Of a DNA stretch of 64,000 bases, positions 17,146 through 26,773 are shown one piece after another; the stretch's first letter is position 1; each line of letters opens with the position of its first letter. The notes under the pieces were generated by a model. The model was not told the DNA's origin. It did not search any database and saw only the letters and a program-made list of their open reading frames with translations. The position numbers were made by a program, and so were the translations under genes. The DNA is from Pseudoalteromonas sp. T1lg88. GTDB lineage: Bacteria; Pseudomonadota; Gammaproteobacteria; Enterobacterales; Alteromonadaceae. The stretch lies in contig NZ_PQCF01000031.1 in NCBI RefSeq assembly GCF_002964765.1, positions 473,622-537,621 on the forward strand, given 5' to 3'.

Positions 17146-18113
17146 CGCTTCCTGAGCGGCTTGTGCGGTCGCTTTTTTCGACTCTGCTTTTGACGCCGAC
17201 TGCGGCTTATCAAAAATACCCAGACGAATGCGAATAAAGTGGAAGATCTCTCGCGCCACATCTATGGCAGTGGCCTGCTCCAGGCCTTCAAAACCCGGGC
17301 TGGAGTTGGCTTCACAAATTTTAAAGTGCTGCTCATCGAACAGCAAATCGATACCAGCCACATCCAAGTCCAGAGCATTGGCGGTTTGCGTTGCCAACCA
17401 TTCGATTTCCGGGGTAATGGCATACAAGGAACCTGTGCCGCCGGCGCTGACATTGGCCTTAAAGTTATCGCCACCACTGTTGCGCTCCATGCAGGCAACC
17501 GCTCTGCCACCTATGGTCAAAACCCTTAAATCACGACCATGACTGCTTTTAACAAACTGCTGCAAAATAATATTGGCCTGAGGGCTGGTCGCCTCAATAA
17601 GCTGCATCAAATCGTCAAATTCATTGCGGGTTTTGCTCAGGAACACGCCGCTGCCCTGCGAGCCGGAAAGGGTTTTCACCACCACGGGAAAACCAATTTG
17701 CTGTTCAACCAGGGCGATATTTACCGGGAACTTAACCAACATGGTGGTCGGTGTCGGCAGATTTGCTTGGCTAAGATTTGCTGGGCATAAAGCTTATCTT
17801 TGACCGTTTCAATGGCGTGGGCACCATTAACGCAGTACACCCCAAGGCGCTCCAAATGGCGGATAATGGCAAGGGCAAAATAGGTGGTTCCGGCACCCAT
17901 GCGCGGCATAACAAAGTCCGGTAAGGGCACGGGCTTGCCGTCGATCAGGATACTTTTTTCGTCTTCACGGGTCACCAGCAGATCGAATTGATCCGGGGCA
18001 TAGACCTCCAGTTCGATATTTTCTTCTTTGGCAACGGCCACTAACCGTTCAATTTCATACCGCTCTGGTTTTAATAGATTGGCGCCATCAGTGTAGATAA
18101 TCCAGCCGCGCAT
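17131..18113 (-). pseudogene. RimK-family ATP-grasp ligase split by a single-base frameshift
   Basis: Two frames together make one RimK-like protein of about 327 residues. The first (from ATG 18113, with GAGAGGG upstream) reads MRGWIIYTDGANLLKPE through KDKLYAQQILA. The second continues ANLPTPTTMLVKFPVNIA, GFPVVVKTLSGSQGSGVF and the ATP-grasp end ICEANSSPGFEGLE. The junction is near 17765-17772 (plus strand GCTTGGC), where one extra G on the plus strand would restore the frame. RimK-type enzymes add glutamate to a protein or peptide carboxyl end. Either the gene is inactive or this is a sequencing indel. It lies tail to tail with glutaminase. Confidence 0.8.
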
Positions 18114-18255
18114 AGTGCCCTCTCGACAAGCAAAAGGCGGCATTATGCGTTGAGCGTCAACATGGGTAAAACAAGAATATTTTATCGTGGCGATAAAATA
18201 TCACACTGAAAACTTACTATTTCCCCATATTAATTTGCATCCCTGGTGGCAAATT

Positions 18256-18266
18256 CCGACCTACAA
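18256..18266. repeat. Single end of the GTAGGTCGG repeat family (copy C)
   Basis: CCGACCTACAA matches the right end of copy B exactly, and the flanking GGTGGCAAATT resembles the inner flank of copy A. No partner end was found to the left. On the minus strand its TTGTAGGTCGG supplies the TAG stop codon of the GGDEF-EAL gene. Confidence 0.6.
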
Positions 18267-20429
18267 GGTGTCGACAAAAGAGTCGGCTTGCTCTAGCAAG
18301 GCCAGTGCCTGGGGTAGGCTGACCGGCTTGGAATAATAATAGCCCTGGCTGAAATGGCAGCCATAATCATGCAGCTGTTGGTGCTGATCAGCGCAGTCGA
18401 CGCCCTCCGCGATCACTTCCATATCCAGCTCTGAGGCTATGTTGATCAGGCTGGCGATCACCACCTGATGCTTATGTTCACTCAGCAGTTTATGAGTAAA
18501 AGATTTATCAATTTTCAGGTAATCAGCACGTAAATCAATAAGATGACTAAGTGAAGAATAGCCGGTACAGAAATCGTCCAGGGCTACCTTAACGCCCTGC
18601 TCGCGCAAAATATTGAGTTGATCCTGCACCTGTTGCACGCCTATGGCCACAGACTCGGTCACCTCTATGGTGAGCTGATGGGTGGCGATCTGATGTTCGT
18701 GCAGCGCCGCTAAAATGGCTTCGACCGGCTGCAATAACTGATTGAATTCTGATACCGAACGATTGACCGACAGACAGATATGAGGATAACCCCGTTTGTG
18801 CAGGGTGGATAAGTCTGCCAAGGCCCGCTGCAGCACAAATTGCCCGAGCTGGGAAATCAGCCCAAACTCCTCAGCAATGACAATAAATTCTTCGGGATCG
18901 ATGGTGCCAAGCTCGGCATCATGCCAACGGGCCAGGGCCTCAAACTTGATGATTTTACCACTGCGAAAATTGACAATGGGCTGATAGGCGACGGTCAACT
19001 CATTGGCTTTGAGGGCCTTAGCGAGTTTATCGCGCAATTGAATTTTACGTAGGTACTGACCTTCAATTTCGTCGCTGTAGATGGCAATGCTCTGCGACTG
19101 AGTTCGTTTAGCGCTGAGCATGGCATGATTGGCATTGCGTACAAACACAGTGGCGCTATCTATCTGCTCGTCGATATGGGCGATACCCAGGCTACAGCTG
19201 AGCTCGATATTCAGCTCGCCCAGGCGAACGGGCTGACAGACATGGGTTAAAATACGCTGCGCACAGGCATAGGCCTGCTGCTTTGTGCTGTTGGCCAGCA
19301 GCAGGGTAAACTCATCGCCACCATAACGGCTAAGCACATCCGAGCTGACAACGCAGTGCTGCAGTCGTAAGGCCACCGCCACCAACACTTTATCTCCAAC
19401 CTCTGGGCCATAGAGGTCGTTAATATCTTTAAAACGGTCGAGATTTAAAAACAACAAAGAGCTGGGGGTGTTTTGATCATGATGCAGGCTAATATGCTGC
19501 TCGACCCGCTCTAAAAAGCTGCGCCTGTTGTGTAACCCGGTGAGCGGCTCCTGAGAGGCATAAAAGCGCAGTTGTCGCTCGCTTTCTTTCCAATCGCTGA
19601 TATCGCGAAACAGACCGATATAATGAGAGATCTCGCCCTGTTCATCGCGGTTGACGGTGATCGATAATTCCTCCGGATACACCTCACCGGTTTTGCGGCG
19701 ATTATAAACCTCACCACGCCAGTGCCCATGGGTGTGCAACTGCTGCCACATATTAGCGTAAAACTGCTGATCATGACGACCTGAGGCCAAGAGCCCGGGA
19801 GAGCGCCCTAACAATTCGCTTTCATGATAACCCGTGTAGAATTCAAAGGCCGGATTCACGCGCAGGATTTTATTCTCAGCGTCGGTGATCATAATGGCTT
19901 CTTTGCTTTGCTCAAATACTATATTTCGCAGCGACAGCTCCGCCAGCATGGCATTTTTTCTTTCTATGTCTATCTCGTGGCGGGCTTGCGCGGCTACAAT
20001 AAAGGCCAGGTCTTGAAACCACTGCAGGCTTTGCGCGCTGAAGTTTTGCGGTTGCTCAAACATGGCCACCAGAATACCTATGGGCCGACGGGACACATCG
20101 CGCATTGTCATGCCTAAGTAGGCCTTAATACCCAGCTCATTGAGCATGGCATCGTGAGGAAATAAGGCCGCGACTTGATCCTGATAAATACAGACATCGA
20201 CGCTGCAGATAGCATCGGCACAGGGAGTCGATTCAAGCTCATATTCTATGTTGTCCAGCACCTGACCTTGAGAGTGAAAGGCCAAGGTGCGCACCTGTAA
20301 GCCATCGTCACTTAGGCGACCAACAAAACAGTATTTAGCGGCAAACACTTGGTCAATCATTGACAAGGCCAGCTCATAAGCTTGCTCACTGCTGCTTGTT
20401 TGGTACAGTGCGTTGAAGGACTGGGTCAT
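18261..20429 (-). CDS. GAF-PAS-GGDEF-EAL cyclic-di-GMP enzyme
   Basis: 722 residues, cytoplasmic. A GAF-like sensor (about 1-160) is followed by PAS (about 165-285; VNPAFEFYTGYHESELLGRSP), GGDEF (about 290-450; active-site RYGGDEF) and EAL (about 460-715; FEALARW, DDFCTGYSSL). Both catalytic motifs look intact, so it could make and break cyclic-di-GMP. The RxxD inhibitory site before GGDEF is missing (VSSD instead). The stop codon lies inside a repeat end at 18256-18266. Confidence 0.9.
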   Translation of the reverse strand: MTQSFNALYQTSSSEQAYELALSMIDQVFAAKYCFVGRLSDDGLQVRTLAFHSQGQVLDNIEYELESTPCADAICSVDVCIYQDQVAALFPHDAMLNELGIKAYLGMTMRDVSRRPIGILVAMFEQPQNFSAQSLQWFQDLAFIVAAQARHEIDIERKNAMLAELSLRNIVFEQSKEAIMITDAENKILRVNPAFEFYTGYHESELLGRSPGLLASGRHDQQFYANMWQQLHTHGHWRGEVYNRRKTGEVYPEELSITVNRDEQGEISHYIGLFRDISDWKESERQLRFYASQEPLTGLHNRRSFLERVEQHISLHHDQNTPSSLLFLNLDRFKDINDLYGPEVGDKVLVAVALRLQHCVVSSDVLSRYGGDEFTLLLANSTKQQAYACAQRILTHVCQPVRLGELNIELSCSLGIAHIDEQIDSATVFVRNANHAMLSAKRTQSQSIAIYSDEIEGQYLRKIQLRDKLAKALKANELTVAYQPIVNFRSGKIIKFEALARWHDAELGTIDPEEFIVIAEEFGLISQLGQFVLQRALADLSTLHKRGYPHICLSVNRSVSEFNQLLQPVEAILAALHEHQIATHQLTIEVTESVAIGVQQVQDQLNILREQGVKVALDDFCTGYSSLSHLIDLRADYLKIDKSFTHKLLSEHKHQVVIASLINIASELDMEVIAEGVDCADQHQQLHDYGCHFSQGYYYSKPVSLPQALALLEQADSFVDTL

Positions 20430-20610
20430 GAAATAGTGTTAATCTTTTTGTATTATTTTCTTGTAGCTTAGCACAATATCGCCGCTGAACCTGAGTGTAT
20501 TGCGATATATGAAAGCGATATAAAACAATGACTTCAAGATGACAGCTTTATCACTGTGACAAAAAGTCAGCCTTTCCAGTTGTACCACTTATACATACAA
20601 AGAGCAATCA

Positions 20611-20650
20611 TACCAAATTCTGTTAATTAGGTGATCAGAGATAACGCAGG
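20611..20650. repeat. Partial copy of the 4836-4997 palindromic element
   Basis: TACCAAATTCTGTTAA and GTGATCAGAGATAACG match the reverse complement of the right end of the element at 4836-4997 (CCAATTCTGTTAAG and GTGATCAGATATAGCG) with few mismatches. The hairpin core is absent, so this is a remnant or solo end. It abuts the end of the diguanylate cyclase gene. Confidence 0.55.
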
Positions 20651-20658
20651 AGCTTGTC

Positions 20659-22221
20659 CTAAAGCTCTGCAACTTCGGTGCGATTACGGCCATTGTTTTT
20701 TGCCTTGTACAGCGCATTGTCAGCGGCTTTTAATGCCGCCTTTAGTTCTACACCGCCCTGCCACAGACTCACACCCACAGACACTGTAACCTGCGTCACT
20801 GGCTTAAAACTATGCTCGGCAACTTGCTGGCGCAAGCGATCGGCCAGTTCTTGTGCCCTGTCGATATCAAGCCCAGGCAACAACAGCATAAACTCCTCAC
20901 CACCACTGCGACACACATAGTCATACTCGCGACATCCCAGCTTAAGCAATCGGGCCAGGGTTTTGATCACCTGATCACCAACATCATGACCAAAGCGATC
21001 ATTGATACACTTAAAATGGTCGATATCCAGGGCCAGTACGGCAAACGTTTGTCCCTGCTCTCGCATCGAGTCCAGACAGGTTTGCAGGTAGCGACGATTG
21101 CCTATGCCGGTCAGGGGATCGGTATTACTCGCCAGATTAAGCGCACTGATACGTTGCAACTGTTCATGGCTATAGGCTGCAATGGCCCGCTTCAGGGTTT
21201 TCGCCTCGGCATACCAGGCGGGAATATCGTTAAAGGTTTTGTCGTTATCGCGCACCCGTTGGGCCAGGATTTGCAATGGCGCACTGATGGTGCCGGCAAG
21301 CAACCAAATGGCCAAAAGCGTGATTAAGGTCACCGGTGCACCTTTTTCCATCAGGTTGCCTATGGTATTGCCGACACTGTTGACCACATGCTGCTGTGCA
21401 CTCGAAACCAACACCACCCAGCGCATGTCCTTAACCGGTGCATAGCCTATTAACTGGGCGCTGCCCTGCGTGCTGACCATGGCACCGCTTTGCCCGGCTT
21501 GCGCTTGCATAAACGCGTCCCACAACGGGTGCATTTCACCCACTGTCATACCAATCTGCCGGCTCTGACTGTCGTAAACCACGGCGCCATTCTCACTGAG
21601 CACCATAATACGCGCTTCCGCACCATGAAAATGGGTGCCCAGCAGGCGCGACAAGATATTATTGCCATGCAAATAAATATTGCCGGAAATATAGCCCAGA
21701 TAACGCTGGGGCTCTGTGTCTGACATGATCGGATGCGAGGGGCTGACCACCAGGTTACCCAAGGGCGATACATAGGGCTGCGGCATCATGGCTTGCGGCA
21801 CCATTAATGACTGCTTGGTGGCAGAGGCGTGCAAAATAATACCTACGGCACCCAATTGCTCAGGTGCGGCACTGATCACCTCGCCTCGGCGGTCGACAAT
21901 CACCACCGAATTAAAAGACTGGGTTTGTGATAGTAAACGCTGTACTTCTTGCTCACGGCGGGCGGCGTTATCCAGATCACCGCTCAGCGACTTAGCGCTA
22001 TAAGACAGTTGCATTTGCAATGATTGAATAAACTGGCTGGTAATATCGGCCAGTTTACCGGCATAGGCACGGTTTGCCTCAAGGCTTTGCGTCATGGCCT
22101 GTTGGGTATAAACCCGGTCGCTAATCACAAACTGGTTAGCCAGGGTAATAAGCACCAAGAGCAGAGTAAAACCTAAAATTACTTGGCGCAGATCGAGTAT
22201 AAACAATCGCGGAAGACGCAT
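20659..22221 (-). CDS. Membrane-bound diguanylate cyclase with periplasmic sensor
   Basis: 520 residues. An N-terminal membrane helix (about 12-32), a periplasmic CACHE-like sensor of about 250 residues, a second helix (about 292-312), a short HAMP-like linker and a GGDEF domain (about 350-518). The active site is SGGEEF, and REYD five residues before it is an intact product-inhibition site. It should make cyclic-di-GMP in response to a periplasmic ligand. No EAL domain is present. It is transcribed in the same direction as the GGDEF-EAL gene, with a 229-base gap between them. Confidence 0.9.
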   Translation of the reverse strand: MRLPRLFILDLRQVILGFTLLLVLITLANQFVISDRVYTQQAMTQSLEANRAYAGKLADITSQFIQSLQMQLSYSAKSLSGDLDNAARREQEVQRLLSQTQSFNSVVIVDRRGEVISAAPEQLGAVGIILHASATKQSLMVPQAMMPQPYVSPLGNLVVSPSHPIMSDTEPQRYLGYISGNIYLHGNNILSRLLGTHFHGAEARIMVLSENGAVVYDSQSRQIGMTVGEMHPLWDAFMQAQAGQSGAMVSTQGSAQLIGYAPVKDMRWVVLVSSAQQHVVNSVGNTIGNLMEKGAPVTLITLLAIWLLAGTISAPLQILAQRVRDNDKTFNDIPAWYAEAKTLKRAIAAYSHEQLQRISALNLASNTDPLTGIGNRRYLQTCLDSMREQGQTFAVLALDIDHFKCINDRFGHDVGDQVIKTLARLLKLGCREYDYVCRSGGEEFMLLLPGLDIDRAQELADRLRQQVAEHSFKPVTQVTVSVGVSLWQGGVELKAALKAADNALYKAKNNGRNRTEVAEL

Positions 22222-22467
22222 TAACCATTCACCACTAATACTTATTCATTAAGCGAGAGTAACAAAAAGTCATGCTAATAATTTGTTATTAGTCAATGTA
22301 ATCGCACAAAATAAGCACCATTACCTTACTCTCTAAAGCACTAATATCTCACAGAACAGGCAATTAACCTATTGAATTTTAAAATGACTCTATAAGGGTA
22401 TGGCATAATTTATGGATTAGCTGTTAGACTAGGGATAGATAACAGAAATTTTACTTATGTTTCGGAA

Positions 22468-24855
22468 ATGAGATTAGCTTTTCTACTACTTTTCACCCTA
22501 GCCCTGTTGCAAGCTAGCGAGACCGAGGCGCGAGAATATAACCGCGCTATGTGTATTCTATTAAAACAGCAAATGGCGCAGTTCGATCATGCGCGTACGC
22601 ACCCCAGTTACCGTAAGGCGCGACGGGATTACGACAGCAACAACTGCCAGCAAATTGATAAGGCACAAGCACAGCAACAGACAAGAACTCAGGTTACCTC
22701 AACCGCGCCCGAGCGCACGGCCTTGGTAAAACCAGAGCCTTTTACAGAGCAGGTTAAAAGCACCAGCGGTGCCGACCTAGCGCTGGCCTCGGCACAGGTG
22801 CAAAGCGAGCTGAGCGAAGGTATCGCTAGCGAAAACACCAAGCTCGAAACCAGCGATCCCCTGACTGAGCCACAACAAGCCACTGGCGACCTAGTAACCG
22901 AAACCAAAAGCGCTGTTGCGGCGCAGGCCAGTGAGTTAACCACGCCAGCAGATAACACGCCGCTCGAAACTAAGCTGGCAGCTAAGGGCACTCCAACTGA
23001 AACCGCCAAAACTCAGCTTGCAGCGGCCAAGGTAAGCCCGAAACCACAGCCAGTTGCACAAACCGAAACATCCGGCCTGATGGACATGATGCTCCCAGCG
23101 CTAATTGGTTTACTCGTGCTCATAGTCGGCATTGCCGCACTCATCATGGTGCGTAAAAAACGCCAGAGCTCAATTAAAGTCGCCAAACCGAAACTCTCTT
23201 CCGAAGGCAAACCGCAAGTCATGAGTAAGCCTTCAGAATTTAAAAAGGCGCTGAAGAAGTTGCTTGGCAATCAAAAAGCCACCCTGGATCCGCAGCTCTA
23301 CAGCAAGTTTACCAATGTGCCCATCGCCACGGGTGAGGAAGGAAAAAGCACTAACATAGAGCATCTTTTGCTAAGCCCCTTTGGTGTCTTTATGGTCGCC
23401 CATATCGATGCAGTCGGTGATATTTATGGCGGCGAAAAGGCCCAGGACTGGACCAACCGCCACCATGGCGAAGACGAAAAGTTTGCTAACCCTCTTACCG
23501 CATTGCGTGAACAAGCGCAGCCCTTGGCTGAGCTACTGGCTCTACCAATGGAAGAGATCCACTGTCTTATCGTGTTTAACAACGAGGCGGTATTTAAGTC
23601 TCCAATGCCGAGTTTCGTGCTTCACCAAAAAGAGTTTGTTGACCATGTGTTGAGCATTAGCACATCTGACTATGGCGAAAAGCAAAGCTCCATCCATAAA
23701 GACATGATTAAACATCTGCAGACCTATGGTGCCCACGCAGCGCTCAGCCCCGAACTGACCAGAACACTGTTGAACGAAAAAGCGGATGCCCTGTTGGGAA
23801 CACCGTCAGCTGAAGCTTCAGCCGAGTCCTCGACCGAGTCCCCAACCGAGCAAGCACCGCAAGTCGATGGCAACGACGAGCCACAGCCGCAGAATGTTGC
23901 GCCGCTGCGCCGTACTGCGGCTACCAGCAAAGCCGCTAGCCATAGCGAGCCACAGCATTGCGCCGAAATCCACCCCTTTGTGCGTAAAAAAGCGCAAGCC
24001 AATGCTGAGCAGCCGAGCCCGACACCTGCAACCGAGCCCACGGCTACCCCAGAGGCCGAGACAAACGCACAGCCGCAAGAAGATACGCGTGCAGCCACAT
24101 CGCAACCGACCAGTAAAGATTGGTCGAGCATGTCAGATGAAGAATTTCAGGCCTATTTAAACCAGGCAAGCGGCTCAAACACCACGCAAACGACTGACAG
24201 CACGCCAGCTGAGCAAGAGCCCCAAAGTCACCAAGGTGAACCAAACAGCGAAGAGTCACAGCTTCCTGCTGAGGACGAGCCCAGCATGGAAAATCCAACT
24301 CACGCTGAGGAGATCGAGCAAACGCCCGAATCACAGCAAGATCTCGAAGAAGCCGTTAATGAGCAGGTTCTAGAGCAACCGAATGCGGCCCAACCTATTG
24401 AGGCCCAACCGAATGCGGTCCAACCGAATGCGGTCCAACCGAATGCGGCCCAACCTACTGAAACTCAGACTGAGATAGTTGAGCCTCTCGCCACGCCAAT
24501 GCTTGAAGACGAGCAAAGCGAAGTAGAGCAAGCCGAAGCGCAACCTCTCAACACCCAAGCCATTACTGACGAGCCGAGCGAAATCGAGCCTGAGCCAGAG
24601 CTCAATCTGGAACTCAACGAGCCCGAAACACAATCACTGGACGACGCCCTAATGGAATTGGAGTCGGCCCTGGCACAACAAACGCCTGTTCAAGAGCAAG
24701 AACTGACTCCAGAAACCGAGGTTGAAGAAGACAAAGAGCAGAACAAAAAAGCCAAGGCCAACCCCTTCGCCAACCTGTCGCTCGATCCCGACTTCACTCC
24801 TCAGGAAGAAAAGATAGATATAGGCGCCGGCCCGCTGGAAAGCGAAAAGTCCTAA
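22468..24855 (+). CDS. Membrane-anchored NERD-domain protein with long acidic tail
   Basis: 795 residues. A signal peptide (1-22), a polar Gln/Thr/Glu-rich region, a transmembrane helix (about 207-228, LIGLLVLIVGIAALIMV), and a basic cytoplasmic stretch lead to a NERD-like domain (about 265-400). That domain contains NIEHLLLSPFGVFMV, GGEKAQDWTNRHHGE and ALPMEEIHCLIVFNNEAV. The remaining 370 residues are a disordered, strongly acidic Pro/Gln/Glu tail with QPNAV repeats and a short conserved-looking WSSMSDEEFQAYLNQ segment. NERD domains are nuclease-related, but catalysis here is unproven. It is convergent with the methyltransferase-HNH gene. Confidence 0.65.
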   Translation: MRLAFLLLFTLALLQASETEAREYNRAMCILLKQQMAQFDHARTHPSYRKARRDYDSNNCQQIDKAQAQQQTRTQVTSTAPERTALVKPEPFTEQVKSTSGADLALASAQVQSELSEGIASENTKLETSDPLTEPQQATGDLVTETKSAVAAQASELTTPADNTPLETKLAAKGTPTETAKTQLAAAKVSPKPQPVAQTETSGLMDMMLPALIGLLVLIVGIAALIMVRKKRQSSIKVAKPKLSSEGKPQVMSKPSEFKKALKKLLGNQKATLDPQLYSKFTNVPIATGEEGKSTNIEHLLLSPFGVFMVAHIDAVGDIYGGEKAQDWTNRHHGEDEKFANPLTALREQAQPLAELLALPMEEIHCLIVFNNEAVFKSPMPSFVLHQKEFVDHVLSISTSDYGEKQSSIHKDMIKHLQTYGAHAALSPELTRTLLNEKADALLGTPSAEASAESSTESPTEQAPQVDGNDEPQPQNVAPLRRTAATSKAASHSEPQHCAEIHPFVRKKAQANAEQPSPTPATEPTATPEAETNAQPQEDTRAATSQPTSKDWSSMSDEEFQAYLNQASGSNTTQTTDSTPAEQEPQSHQGEPNSEESQLPAEDEPSMENPTHAEEIEQTPESQQDLEEAVNEQVLEQPNAAQPIEAQPNAVQPNAVQPNAAQPTETQTEIVEPLATPMLEDEQSEVEQAEAQPLNTQAITDEPSEIEPEPELNLELNEPETQSLDDALMELESALAQQTPVQEQELTPETEVEEDKEQNKKAKANPFANLSLDPDFTPQEEKIDIGAGPLESEKS
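24376..24465 (+). repeat. Six 15-base coding tandem repeats (QPNAV type)
   Basis: Units of the form CAACCGAATGCGGYC begin at 24376, 24391, 24406, 24421, 24436 and 24451. The units at 24406, 24421 and 24436 are almost identical; the others are diverged. They stay in frame in the acidic tail of the NERD protein, so copy number can change without a frameshift. Confidence 0.85.
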
Positions 24856-24860
24856 TGAGA

Positions 24861-24890
24861 AATGGCGCCCAATGGGCGCCATTTTATTGT
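24861..24890 (+). terminator. Terminator of the NERD-protein gene
   Basis: AATGGCGCCC (24861-24870) pairs perfectly with GGGCGCCATT (24874-24883) around an AAT loop, and a T-rich stretch follows. It sits in the 62-base gap between two convergent genes. Confidence 0.85.
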
Positions 24891-24917
24891 GTGAAAAAGT
24901 GCAATAGAGCCGATAAG

Positions 24918-26645
24918 TTACCACTCCTGCAATTGCTGCAATTCACGTAAACGCCCGCGCTGCAATACCAAAGCGGCAAACAAGTCGTCTATCGAACGAT
25001 TGCCCACTCCTAAGCCAGGTAGCGCCAGATTGGCCTCGGCGAAAAAGCGCTGCGAAAGCATGCTTTCTTTTTCCGTTTCCCAGGCTTGTTGCCACCAGTG
25101 GCGTATATGTTCCCCTGCATGAAGCAAACGGGTATTGCTAGGCAATCGGTCGCGCTTTTCATTATTGGCTTTGGGTGTACTCGGTAATAAATTCCATAAA
25201 TCGTTATTTGGCCAGCGTGAAAAAGGCATGCAATGATCAACATCAAAACCTTGCTGCAGCGAACGTTGCGTCCAGACACAATGAATCGCATCACCCTCTT
25301 CAGCCATATCGGTCACTCGCTGGCGCACTTCTGTGGTCGTGCGCTTAGGGTCAAGCCAGTTTAATGCCTGAGAAAAGATATATGGCTGCTGGTTTAAGTG
25401 AATCGCATTACCGCGATAACTTGCCATGGTTTTTGCCCATTCGCTGACTAAAACGGGTTCAATCCAACAGGCATAACGATTCAGAGCTGTCCAAACATGC
25501 TCGGGCAGGGAAAATTCGCCCCATTGGCACAGACCCTCAAAATCTAAAAACAGGGTGTCCTTGGCACGAACGACTTGGCTCGCAAGCTCGAATACACAAC
25601 GTTCGGTGTTGGGAAAGGTAATGTATTTGCAGGGCATATTGCGGATATTCTGCACTGCGTGGGAGAGAGTTCGATGCAAGGCTCGCGCATCCTCACCCAC
25701 AAATTGGTTGCCGACGCGAAAATCTGTTGAGTTCAGGTGCCTTAATTTATGCCAGCCATCGTCTTTCATAAACCCCATGTTTGGACTGGCGTTGGGCGTT
25801 TGATACAGATCGTAGTGATCGATCAAATCCTTATACTGATGACACCAATACAAGGCGACCAAACCCGCGGGCAAAATGACGCGATTGTCCTCCCTGCGTA
25901 TCACGGCTCCTGGGTGACCATCGGCAATGCGCAACAGCACCCGCATCAGTGCCAATTTATGAGTCGCAGATTTACCATCATTGAGGGCTACATGACGAAT
26001 TAAACTAAAAGAGCCACTCCCATCATCAGGCAAGCGCAGTACCACTGTTTGCCAATGTACATCTGCACGATTGAGCTCGTCAGTTTGGAGCTCGGTACAC
26101 AAAATACACTGCAAGCCAACTTGCGTTGCTAATTGCTTTAACGTATCGGCGCATACCTGATACATACCACGCTCTTTGCGTTCCACCTCTCCTTGCCCAT
26201 GGCGCAGGGAGATAACCAGTTGGCCGCCAGGTTTCAGTAAGTTTGCCAGCTTGCGGATCGCTCGCGGACGTTGCCCTTCGGGAATATGCATCCAAACGGC
26301 ACTGAGCAAAATAAGGTCAAAACTGATTTCTTTGCTGGTAACACTTTCTAATTCCGGCAAGGAATCTTCCAGCCAATGAACCGCATAGTCTTTGGTATGT
26401 CTGGCGCCTAGCTCGGCAAGCATTTGCGCCGGCTCAACCGCATATACCTCAACATCTTGTCCGTGCTGAGCCAGATATAAGGCATCCCGACCGGCTCCCG
26501 CACCAATATCCAGCATACGACATTGTGGCTTTTGCAGTAACGGCTGAAGCAGGTGCAACCAAGCCGCATGTACCTTTTCAAAATCGGTGCTTAAGTATTG
26601 CTCGGCCAATTGCGAAGCATGCTGGTTATAAAACTGAGCGCTCAA
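24918..26645 (-). CDS. Methyltransferase-HNH endonuclease fusion protein
   Basis: 575 residues. The N-terminal 200 residues form a class I SAM methyltransferase. Motif I is MLDIGAGAGRDALYLA (44-59), followed by an acidic VYAVEP strand and the later block LLKPGGQLVISLRHG. It is of the small-molecule or tRNA type, without the DPPY/NPPY motif of DNA adenine enzymes. A middle region (about 210-440) is unrecognised and helix-rich. The C terminus has an HNH pattern: Asp470-His471 in DVDHCMPFSRW, Asn485 in DLWNLLPS, then Asn494 and Lys497 in KANNEKR. The combination suggests nucleic-acid modification or defence, or an unknown repair role; this is inference. The gene stands alone between two terminators. 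Confidence 0.75.
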   Translation of the reverse strand: MSAQFYNQHASQLAEQYLSTDFEKVHAAWLHLLQPLLQKPQCRMLDIGAGAGRDALYLAQHGQDVEVYAVEPAQMLAELGARHTKDYAVHWLEDSLPELESVTSKEISFDLILLSAVWMHIPEGQRPRAIRKLANLLKPGGQLVISLRHGQGEVERKERGMYQVCADTLKQLATQVGLQCILCTELQTDELNRADVHWQTVVLRLPDDGSGSFSLIRHVALNDGKSATHKLALMRVLLRIADGHPGAVIRREDNRVILPAGLVALYWCHQYKDLIDHYDLYQTPNASPNMGFMKDDGWHKLRHLNSTDFRVGNQFVGEDARALHRTLSHAVQNIRNMPCKYITFPNTERCVFELASQVVRAKDTLFLDFEGLCQWGEFSLPEHVWTALNRYACWIEPVLVSEWAKTMASYRGNAIHLNQQPYIFSQALNWLDPKRTTTEVRQRVTDMAEEGDAIHCVWTQRSLQQGFDVDHCMPFSRWPNNDLWNLLPSTPKANNEKRDRLPSNTRLLHAGEHIRHWWQQAWETEKESMLSQRFFAEANLALPGLGVGNRSIDDLFAALVLQRGRLRELQQLQEW

Positions 26646-26731
26646 GAAGAATCCTTTCTACTACTTATAGTTATGAAGGAAAAGTAACACACCAAATAGC
26701 AATAACAAAGGCCGGTAAACTTTTCTTGGCA

Positions 26732-26758
26732 CAAAAAAACGCCCCTTTCGGGGCGTTC
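26732..26758 (-). terminator. Terminator of the RcnB-like gene
   Basis: AACGCCCC (26738-26745) and GGGGCGTT (26750-26757) form a GC-rich hairpin followed on the minus strand by seven T. Confidence 0.85.
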
Positions 26759-26773
26759 CAGTGCGTATATGAA

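Noticed and set aside
22468..26645. NERD protein plus methyltransferase-HNH as a phage-defence island
   Set aside because: The genes are convergent, not an operon, and no integrase, other defence gene or transfer signature is nearby. Kept only as a hypothesis for the HNH fusion.
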